DNA of 34,816 bases, taken from the IMG/VR virus record IMGVR_UViG_3300027905_000014, positions 1-34,816 of that record; one strand, written 5' to 3'. The DNA is from a virus. A program made the position numbers and the translations under genes. The notes beneath the pieces were generated by a model. The model had not been told where the DNA came from and did not search any database. It worked only from the letters and a program-made list of their open reading frames with translations. This document shows, in pieces, positions 29,856-34,816 of the stretch; positions within the stretch are counted from its first letter, which is position 1, and every line of letters starts with the position of its first letter.

Positions 29856-30800
29856 ATGCCAGAATTTAATCCCTTCAATTCCTACGCCATGCCCACCGCC
29901 GGGACGTGGCATAGCGGCTCGGGAGTTCCTTCGTCAAACCTCGGTATTGACGGTGATATGTACCTCAACGCCAACAATGCCGACGTTTACGGCCCGAAGA
30001 CGGCCGGGAATTGGGGCGGTGTCGCGTACAATATCGTCGGCCCGCAGGGCATCCAGGGAGTGGCCGGGCAGGGATTCGTCATCGCCAAGACATACGCGAC
30101 TCTCGCCCTTTTATTGGCGGACACTTCACCCACGGGCATTTCTTCGGGCGAGTTCGCAATGGTGACGAGTGCCGACCTGGACGACGGCAAGTTTTATCTC
30201 TGGACCGGCTCGGCGTGGTCGTACAAGGGCCAAGTCCTTGGGCCTCAAGGCATCCAGGGAGTACAGGGCGTCCAAGGTGCCCAAGGCAACACCGGGGCCA
30301 CCGGATATTCCGCCGTCTGGAATATAGGCGCGAGCGCGCCTTCGGGCGGGACCGGCAACGTCGGTGATATGTATTTGGACTCGACGACCTCCGACGTTTA
30401 CGGCCCGAAGACCGGCGGCGGATGGGGAAGCATCGTCTGCAATATTAAGGGGATTCAAGGCATCCAAGGGATTCAAGGCATCCAAGGCATCCAGGGAATT
30501 CAGGGTGTCCAGGGAAATCCCGGAACCACCGGCCAAGGCGTTCCGACCGGGGGAACCACCGGCCAAGTGCTCCGAAAAAAGTCCAACACTGATTTCGACG
30601 ACGAGTTTCACACCCTGTCCGCCGCCGATGTCGGACTTGGCAACGTGACCGATGACGCACAAGTAAAGCGTTCTGAGATGGGCGCTAACTCGGGTATAGC
30701 CACGCTTGATAGTGCTGGTAAAGTGCTTAGTTCACAGTTGCCCCCAATAAGTTCCACCGGCTCAACCATCATCGAAGCATCCATCATGGGAGGTATGTAA
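29856..30800 (+). CDS. Collagen-like tail fibre protein with duplicated module
   Basis: A 314-residue fibre with TAGGAGGCAACG upstream. It holds three Gly-X-Y runs: GPQGIQGVAGQG, GPQGIQGVQGVQGAQGNTGA, and a longer GIQGIQGIQGIQGIQGIQGV. They alternate with a duplicated beta module, GDMYL...ADVYGPKTAGNWG (about residues 33-56) and GDMYL...SDVYGPKTGGGWG (about 169-191), and a third single module (GKFYLWTGSAWSYKG). The C-terminus (AADVGLGNVTDDAQVKRSEM, then LDSAGKVLSSQLP) is the usual tail-fibre trimerisation-type ending. A trimeric, collagen-helix fibre that binds host receptors is expected. Confidence 0.88.
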   Translation: MPEFNPFNSYAMPTAGTWHSGSGVPSSNLGIDGDMYLNANNADVYGPKTAGNWGGVAYNIVGPQGIQGVAGQGFVIAKTYATLALLLADTSPTGISSGEFAMVTSADLDDGKFYLWTGSAWSYKGQVLGPQGIQGVQGVQGAQGNTGATGYSAVWNIGASAPSGGTGNVGDMYLDSTTSDVYGPKTGGGWGSIVCNIKGIQGIQGIQGIQGIQGIQGVQGNPGTTGQGVPTGGTTGQVLRKKSNTDFDDEFHTLSAADVGLGNVTDDAQVKRSEMGANSGIATLDSAGKVLSSQLPPISSTGSTIIEASIMGGM

Positions 30801-30801
30801 C

Positions 30802-31197
30802 ATGGCCGTCACCGCCACTCCGGTTTATCCTCAGGCTAACAACACCCAGGACACCAACATCGCCACAGCAGCGACCAATACCACCGTTTTCACGGCGGGC
30901 GCGAACGGCGGCTATGTCTACGACATTCTGATCTCGACCAACGACACGGCGAATCAGGTGGCACAGCTCTTCAAAAACACCTCGACCATCCCGCTCGCTT
31001 CGATCTCAATTCCGATAGGCGCGGGCGGAGCAAACGGCAACAACGCCATCAACCTCATGTCGGCGGTGTCCTGCTACGCCGACGAATACGGAAACCGGGT
31101 GCTGCGTCTCAAGGCCAACGAAATCCTCAAGGTCGCCATCACCGCCATCACCAGCACCAAGTCGTTCCAGGTGTTCGCCCAGGGAGCGGACCTGTAA
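30802..31197 (+). CDS. Fibre-cluster beta-rich protein
   Basis: A 131-residue protein, one base after the collagen-like fibre stop, with GGAGG about twelve bases upstream. It has strings of Thr/Asn/Ala and beta segments (GGYVYDILISTNDTANQVAQ, IPLASISIPIGAGGANGNNA, VLRLKANEILKVAITAITST). The fold is probably a beta-sandwich decorating or tip domain. Its stop overlaps the next start (TAATG). Family not recognised. Confidence 0.6.
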   Translation: MAVTATPVYPQANNTQDTNIATAATNTTVFTAGANGGYVYDILISTNDTANQVAQLFKNTSTIPLASISIPIGAGGANGNNAINLMSAVSCYADEYGNRVLRLKANEILKVAITAITSTKSFQVFAQGADL

Positions 31198-31952
31198 TGG
31201 GCTCCCCTCTCGGCGTCAGGATGCCCCGGCGGGGGACGGCGAAGCGGTCATGGCCTTCTCCGGCAACCAACGACGCCAACTGCATTTTGCTTCTGCACGG
31301 AGGCGGCGCGAACGGCTCGACCACGTTTCAAGACGAATCGTTTGCAGGAAACAATGGAAACGGAGCGTCGATAACCAATCAAAACGGAACAGGGTATTCC
31401 ACGGCGCAAAGCAAATTGACCACGTCATCCATTCGATTCAATGGAACAAACCAAAGTCTGACCTGGGCGGCGCGACAGGCCGACATCCAATTCGGTTCCG
31501 GAGAGTTCAATATCGGCATGTTTTTTAAGGCTGACAATCCCAACACAAGTCAAGGAGTTCTCTGCACAACGGCCGGCGGAGCGGCGTCAGCGTGTTCATT
31601 CCACCTCGAACAGGCGAACAACAAGGTGCATTTTAATTTCTATTACGATGCGGCGAATAGCATAGTTTCCGTTGAAACCGCCATGTCCGACACGAATTGG
31701 CATTGGGCCGAGGTCTGCCGGGACTACAATACCCTACGCCTGTATCTCGACGGGGTGCAGGGGGCATCCGCCGACCTCACCGGCAAGTCGATGAACGGCG
31801 GAACGAATCCGCTTGTTTTTGGTTCTTACTATTCTTACAACATCTGGTGGGGCGGCTACCTGGAAGAAATTTACATCAGCAATATTTGCAGACACCGTAG
31901 TGGGACTTCGTATGCGCCCCCGACTTCCCAAATCGGCCCGAACGCGAGGTAA
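31197..31952 (+). CDS. LamG/concanavalin A-like lectin-domain protein
   Basis: A 251-residue protein. After a basic leader (GVRMPRRGTAKRSW) it shows the pattern of a laminin-G-like jelly-roll: CILLLHGGGANGSTTFQDES, SSIRFNGTNQSLTWAARQ, FGSGEFNIGMFFKADN, NWHWAEVCRDYNTLRLYLDG and GYLEEIYISNICRHRSG. These match the LamG_3 domain, in which W/H...R....LYLDG and a late (E)(I)(Y)ISNIARH motif are typical. Such phage proteins usually bind sugars on the host or act as fibre tips. It is probably part of the receptor-binding apparatus. The start overlaps the upstream stop by one base. Confidence 0.78.
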   Translation: MGSPLGVRMPRRGTAKRSWPSPATNDANCILLLHGGGANGSTTFQDESFAGNNGNGASITNQNGTGYSTAQSKLTTSSIRFNGTNQSLTWAARQADIQFGSGEFNIGMFFKADNPNTSQGVLCTTAGGAASACSFHLEQANNKVHFNFYYDAANSIVSVETAMSDTNWHWAEVCRDYNTLRLYLDGVQGASADLTGKSMNGGTNPLVFGSYYSYNIWWGGYLEEIYISNICRHRSGTSYAPPTSQIGPNAR

Positions 31953-31955
31953 ATC

Positions 31956-32540
31956 ATGCTCAAATATACCAAGGGAATCGATTACGCGCAGTTCGACCAC
32001 ATGCTTTTCGTTGGCTTAGTCCAGGCGCAATTCCCCGGCGCAGCCGTCAATTCCGAGGGCGACAACCCGGCGCTGGGAACGCCCGGCTTCGTGACCGTCG
32101 ATCTATCCGGCGCGGACGGCCCGGCCGTGCTGGCTATCCTGACCACGGCGCTGTCGGCGGCGATCGCGGCGCAGCAACTCGCCCAAGTGCAAGCCCAAGT
32201 CTGCACCGAAATAAACGCCTCTTGCCTCGCGGTGATGTACGGGGTTTTCACCGACTTGAGCGGTAACACCTGGCAAGTGGACCAAAACAGCCGGGCCAGA
32301 ATATTCGAGACGGAGACGAAACTCGCCAACGGCATGACGCTCCCGGCTGGGTTCACCTGGCGGACGACAAACAACGTGGAAGTGCCGATGAACGCCGCCG
32401 AGTTCACCGCCTTGACACAGGCGATATGGCAATGGGATCAGGACTTGAAAACGGCCAGGACAACAGAGAAAGCGGCGGTAAGGGCTATGACCCTTGCTCA
32501 AGTCCAAGCCTACGTGATACCGGCTTGGCCTACGTGGTAA
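31956..32540 (+). CDS. DUF4376-like fibre-associated protein
   Basis: A 194-residue protein with GAGGTAAATC before ATG. The C-terminal half has LSGNTWQVDQNSRARI, LPAGFTWRTTNNVEVPM, NAAEFTALTQAIWQWDQDL and KAAVRAMTLAQVQAYVI, the W.T.DN..V.....E...L pattern of DUF4376 and tail-fibre assembly proteins. The N-terminal half is unrelated (YAQFDHMLFVGLVQAQFPGA). Tail-fibre chaperone or assembly factor is the likely role given its position after the fibre genes. Confidence 0.7.
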   Translation: MLKYTKGIDYAQFDHMLFVGLVQAQFPGAAVNSEGDNPALGTPGFVTVDLSGADGPAVLAILTTALSAAIAAQQLAQVQAQVCTEINASCLAVMYGVFTDLSGNTWQVDQNSRARIFETETKLANGMTLPAGFTWRTTNNVEVPMNAAEFTALTQAIWQWDQDLKTARTTEKAAVRAMTLAQVQAYVIPAWPTW

Positions 32541-32564
32541 ACCAATAACCAAGGAGAAGAGGCG

Positions 32565-32780
32565 ATGCAGTTGAAACTTTCCGGCCCCTGGACCCACATT
32601 GAAAGCACCGTCGAGGGCGGTATCGGTCTGGCCCTGACCTTGGGCCTGTTCACCGCCGCGCAGGCGGCCAATCTGGATTCCATCGTCACCACCGTGGCAA
32701 CGCTGGTCGCGCTGGTCCTGTCCACAATCAAGCTCTTTCAGGCTCCCCCGGCTGACCCGACTTCGCCCACCAACCCCTAA
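32565..32780 (+). CDS. Small membrane protein, holin candidate
   Basis: A 71-residue protein with AAGGAGAAGAGG upstream. Residues 18-34 (EGGIGLALTLGLFTAAQ) and 38-58 (DSIVTTVATLVALVLSTIKLF) are two hydrophobic segments with a short turn. A soluble N-terminus and a Pro-rich tail flank them. This is the shape of a class II holin. It sits just before the lipoprotein and cysteine-peptidase genes, so a late lysis or envelope role is plausible, alongside the XhlA-like protein at 8286. Confidence 0.55.
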   Translation: MQLKLSGPWTHIESTVEGGIGLALTLGLFTAAQAANLDSIVTTVATLVALVLSTIKLFQAPPADPTSPTNP

Positions 32781-32798
32781 ACGAGAAGGAAAACGAGC

Positions 32799-33269
32799 AT
32801 GGAAAGAACCTTTCTGAAATTGTGGGGCGTCTTGCAGGTCGTCATTGTCGCCGTCATGGTCCTGGCCGTCCTTTCGGGCTGCTGCAAGCTGACCGACGCG
32901 AACGGCGTCACCACGACCTCTTGCCTGAACTGCATCACCACCGCCGAAAACTACGCCTGCAACCCGCCTGCCGCCGTGATGAACACCATCAAGGCCGCCT
33001 CCGGCGTCATCGCGGATATCATCAACCTGGCCGCGCCGGGTACTGCCGCGTTCATCAACGCGACCACCGCCGCTGGTGCGATTGCCACCTTGCAGCAAAC
33101 CGGGTGCGTCACCCTGACTTCGCTGGACAGCCTCGTCACCTATTTGCAGACCGTGACCAACCCGGCCAAGGCGGCTACGATTGGCGTCAAGATGAAGGTG
33201 GTGTCCCCGGTGGACCTCGGCCCGCTGGTGGATTACGCAAACGCGCAGCACTACTTCAAGAAATTCTAG
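32799..33269 (+). CDS. Lipoprotein
   Basis: A 156-residue protein with GAGAAGGAAAACGAG before the ATG. The N-terminus has a membrane segment followed by a lipobox: VVIVAVMVLAVLSGCC with LSGC at 25-28, so Cys 28 would be lipidated. The mature part has TTTSCLNCITTAENYAC and a late CVTLTSLDSLV, giving five or six cysteines in all. It includes two Ala/Ile-rich helices (KAASGVIADIINLAAPGTAA, ATTAAGAIATLQQTG). Phage lipoproteins at the end of late operons can be outer-membrane spanins or superinfection-exclusion factors. Neither is proven here. Confidence 0.68.
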   Translation: MERTFLKLWGVLQVVIVAVMVLAVLSGCCKLTDANGVTTTSCLNCITTAENYACNPPAAVMNTIKAASGVIADIINLAAPGTAAFINATTAAGAIATLQQTGCVTLTSLDSLVTYLQTVTNPAKAATIGVKMKVVSPVDLGPLVDYANAQHYFKKF

Positions 33270-33278
33270 GGGGGAACT

Positions 33279-34028
33279 ATGCGCTTTCTCGGCCGCCGTC
33301 CGCACAGGCATGACCCCCGGCATTTGCACTTGAGCAAATACCTCGTCGCCCCAGCCCTGCCGCCGATCCCGGCCGTCGTGGACAATTCCACGGCGGTTGC
33401 GGATTGGGGCATGGACGCGAACGACCAAATAAGCGACTGCACTTGCGCGAGTATGGACCATTGCGAAAAGCTGTGGAACGCGCTCGCGGGCAACCCGTTC
33501 ACCAGCATCGCCCAAAACGTCATCGCCGTGTACTCCGATATCACCGGCTACGACCCGAACAAGCCCGGCACTGACAACGGCGCGGAGTTGATTAACTGCC
33601 TGAAATACTGGCAACAGACCGGATACCTCGGGCATAAGGTCTTGGCCTACGCCAAGGTGGACCCGACGAACGCGGAAACGATGAAGGCCGCACTGTACCT
33701 GTTCGAGTGCCTTTACGCGGGCGTAAACCTACCCTGGACGGCACAGGACCAGCCCGTATGGTCCGTAACCGACCCCGAATTGAAGGGCGATGCGGCCCCG
33801 GCGTCGTGGGGCGGCCATGCGGTCCCACTGGTGAAGTGCGGGCCGGACGGCTGGTCATGCGTCACATGGGGGGCGGTACAGCCGATGACCGGCGATTTCC
33901 TGACGACCTACTTTGATGAGGTGTGGGCTGTGGTCACGGCGGATGCAATCAAAAAGATTACCCAGTTATCCCCGGCCGGGTTCAACATCGCAACGCTGGT
34001 GTCGGACTTGACATTGGTTCAAAGATAG
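33279..34028 (+). CDS. Papain-like cysteine-peptidase-fold protein
   Basis: A 249-residue protein with AGGGGGGAAC before the ATG. It has the layout of a phage papain-like family: WGMDANDQISDCTCASMDHC with the probable catalytic Cys 54 and a Gln/Asn at the oxyanion position (Gln 50), TGYDPNKPGTDNGAELI, a region with helices (GHKVLAYAKV), and a late SWGGHAVPLVKCG with His 180, followed by VTWGAVQPMTGDFLTTYF. The next-to-catalytic Asp/Asn would be in the WGA region. A cysteine peptidase or amidase acting on peptides or cell-wall bridges is likely; a lysis-related function is possible because no other endopeptidase is seen. The basic N-terminus (LGRRPHRHDPRHLHLSK) is unusual. Confidence 0.7.
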   Translation: MRFLGRRPHRHDPRHLHLSKYLVAPALPPIPAVVDNSTAVADWGMDANDQISDCTCASMDHCEKLWNALAGNPFTSIAQNVIAVYSDITGYDPNKPGTDNGAELINCLKYWQQTGYLGHKVLAYAKVDPTNAETMKAALYLFECLYAGVNLPWTAQDQPVWSVTDPELKGDAAPASWGGHAVPLVKCGPDGWSCVTWGAVQPMTGDFLTTYFDEVWAVVTADAIKKITQLSPAGFNIATLVSDLTLVQR

Positions 34029-34084
34029 GACAAAAGAGGTCTTCGCCTCGCTTTGCCGGTGTTACCGGCCCTTCATGGTACGGG

Positions 34085-34137
34085 TAAGGGGAGAAGACAG
34101 CCTGCCAGGGTATCGCTTCTCCCCTTAACTTTTATTT
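34085..34137 (+). terminator. Intrinsic terminator after late block
   Basis: The stem TAAGGGGAGAAG (34085-34096) pairs perfectly with CTTCTCCCCTTA (34116-34127) across a 19-base loop and is followed by ACTTTTATTT. It lies about 57 bases after the last plus-strand stop. A small GCCGGT/ACCGGC hairpin precedes it at about 34059-34073. This should end the long late transcript. Confidence 0.8.
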
Positions 34138-34204
34138 ATGTCTTCGCTCCCCTTTCCGGTCCAAGCGCCCATCCCCCTGAAAGCCTGAGGTAAATTCATC
34201 ACGG

Positions 34205-34230
34205 GGCCGGGACTACACACCGGCCTTTTT
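34205..34230 (+). terminator. Second intrinsic terminator
   Basis: GGCCGG (34205-34210) and CCGGCC (34220-34225) form a GC stem around a nine-base loop, followed by TTTTT at 34226-34230. It lies at the 3' boundary of the convergent minus-strand gene and is a back-up for the plus-strand late transcript. The 34128-34204 stretch between the two terminators shows nothing else. Confidence 0.7.
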
Positions 34231-34655
34231 CATTCTTCCACCTCGTATTCTCCGGTCAAAACGATATGTTGTTGGCCCCACGCTTTTACGGGGTCCGGTC
34301 TACCTGCCACATCAAGGGATGTATATGCAACATCGCCGTCCGGCTCTCCGTTGATCCCGATAGGCATATACATTTTGATCGTCTTCTTCACCTTCCTCTT
34401 CGGCCTCGGCTGCGGGGTGACGTGGATGGAGTTGGGCCAGTGCAATTTGGGATTCAGGTCATTTAGGGCATATCGCCCATCGGGGCAAAACCACCAAATC
34501 CCGATGTTGTGATAAAATTGTACCCCAATTTTATCTGCCCTCCCAGACTCGGCAATTTCCACTATTTTACCCTTACCGTGGCGGTCAGTCTCCACCTCGT
34601 CCCCCACCTGTGCGCCCTCAAACGTGGTCGATAATTCCGTCTTCTCACAAGCCAT
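34230..34655 (-). CDS. KOW/Tudor-like small phage protein
   Basis: A 141-residue protein from the ATG at 34655, with CGGAGGTG directly upstream; an ATG at 34676 lies before this site. Near the start it has VGDEVETDRHGKGKIVEI and DKIGVQFYHNIGIWWFCPDG, then RYALNDLNPKLHWPN. This is the phage GD.V....HG.G.I..I...V.F......DGRY...D..P.L.W pattern, a small beta-barrel with a possible nucleic-acid- or protein-binding role. The C-terminal part (KRKVKKTIKMYMPIGING, VKAWGQQHIVLTGEYEVEE) is beta-rich. It faces the late block tail to tail and probably belongs to an early minus-strand transcript. Confidence 0.7.
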   Translation of the reverse strand: MACEKTELSTTFEGAQVGDEVETDRHGKGKIVEIAESGRADKIGVQFYHNIGIWWFCPDGRYALNDLNPKLHWPNSIHVTPQPRPKRKVKKTIKMYMPIGINGEPDGDVAYTSLDVAGRPDPVKAWGQQHIVLTGEYEVEE

Positions 34656-34681
34656 CTCACACCTCCGGTTTCCCATTTTCC

Positions 34682-34816
34682 CTACTCGTCAAACCCACCG
34701 TCAAGCATCGCCTTAAATTGATTCTTTTGGGCGGCCCCGGCGTCGGCCCCGGCCCAGGCGGCGACCCCGGCGGCCCTGGCGGCGGCCCCGGCGGCGGCCC
34801 CGGCGGCGGCCCCGGC
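34682..34816 (-). CDS. Alanine-rich repeat protein, C-terminal part (5' end off window)
   Basis: On the minus strand the frame is open from the window edge to the TAG at 34684-34682, 44 codons. It reads repeats of AGAA (AGAAAGAAAGAAARAAGVAA), then WAGADAGAAQKNQFKAMLDG and GFDE. Ala-rich tetrapeptide repeats ending in a short Q..(F/L)..ML.. tail are typical of a class of phage hypothetical proteins of unknown function. The next minus-strand gene starts 27 bases downstream of its stop, so both are likely one operon. Confidence 0.65.
   Translation of the reverse strand, partial: AGAAAGAAAGAAARAAGVAAWAGADAGAAQKNQFKAMLDGGFDE
34736..34816. repeat. 12-bp GC-rich tandem repeat at right edge
   Basis: The unit CCCCGGCGGCGG recurs with a period of 12 near the edge, with degenerate copies to its left (GGCCCTGGCGG, CGTCGGCCCC). 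In the minus-strand reading it encodes the AGAA tetrapeptide. The period of twelve keeps the frame if copies are gained or lost. Confidence 0.8.

Noticed and set aside
32103-33635. 510-residue minus-strand ORF
   Set aside because: Spans several well-supported plus-strand genes on the opposite strand; composition typical of a shadow.

Overview
The window looks like part of the genome of a tailed double-stranded DNA phage, or a prophage. Genes are tightly packed, many start and stop codons overlap, and virion genes fill most of it. The key virion markers are a TerL terminase, a P22-type portal and an N4-gp56-type major capsid protein. There is no visible tape measure, sheath or tail-tube gene, so a short-tailed (podovirus-like) particle is the best guess. 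Base composition is GC-rich except for a short AT-rich insert near 3930-4340. No integrase, DNA polymerase, tRNA or CRISPR array is visible. The host cannot be named from sequence alone. Both window edges fall inside repetitive coding sequence, so the genome continues on both sides.

Layout. (1) 1-3713, plus strand: the end of a nonapeptide-repeat protein, several small phage proteins, then a recombination pair (PD-(D/E)XK exonuclease with a possible Fe-S cluster, and a RecT annealing protein) and a coiled-coil protein. (2) 3716-4366: a scar made of a truncated small gene, a P63C-domain fragment and the remnant of an ISXO2/IS1595-type transposase. (3) 4318-5995, minus strand: an operon of small accessory genes including an HTH protein and two paralogues with a GCTC motif. 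It is driven by a recognisable promoter, with an array of CGTAACACGA-like repeats upstream. (4) 6385-8588, plus strand: a DUF5681-like protein, a GH108-type endolysin, a secreted beta-helix-like protein and an XhlA-like membrane protein. (5) 8590-15909: TerL, portal, a glycosyltransferase-like protein, small proteins, scaffold candidate, major capsid protein and a decoration-like protein, ending at a GNRA-capped RNA hairpin. (6) 15964-29305: adaptor, tail hub and ejection-type proteins, including a 1569-residue giant, with an ATP-grasp enzyme and a small partner inserted among them. (7) 29308-34028: fibre and receptor-binding genes (collagen-like, LamG-like, DUF4376-like), a holin-like protein, a lipoprotein and a papain-like cysteine-peptidase-fold protein. 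Terminator hairpins follow. (8) 34230-34816: minus-strand accessory genes, the last alanine-rich and running off the edge.

How it fits together: regions 4 to 7 form one late-gene block that packages DNA, builds the head, attaches a short tail with internal ejection proteins, and lyses the host. Region 1 supplies homologous recombination. Region 3 is a divergently transcribed, probably early or regulated, accessory block. The least expected parts are the ATP-grasp/22387 pair and the signal-peptide-bearing Gly-rich protein among virion genes, plus the repeat array in front of the minus-strand operon. The odd terminal repeat proteins are also worth attention.
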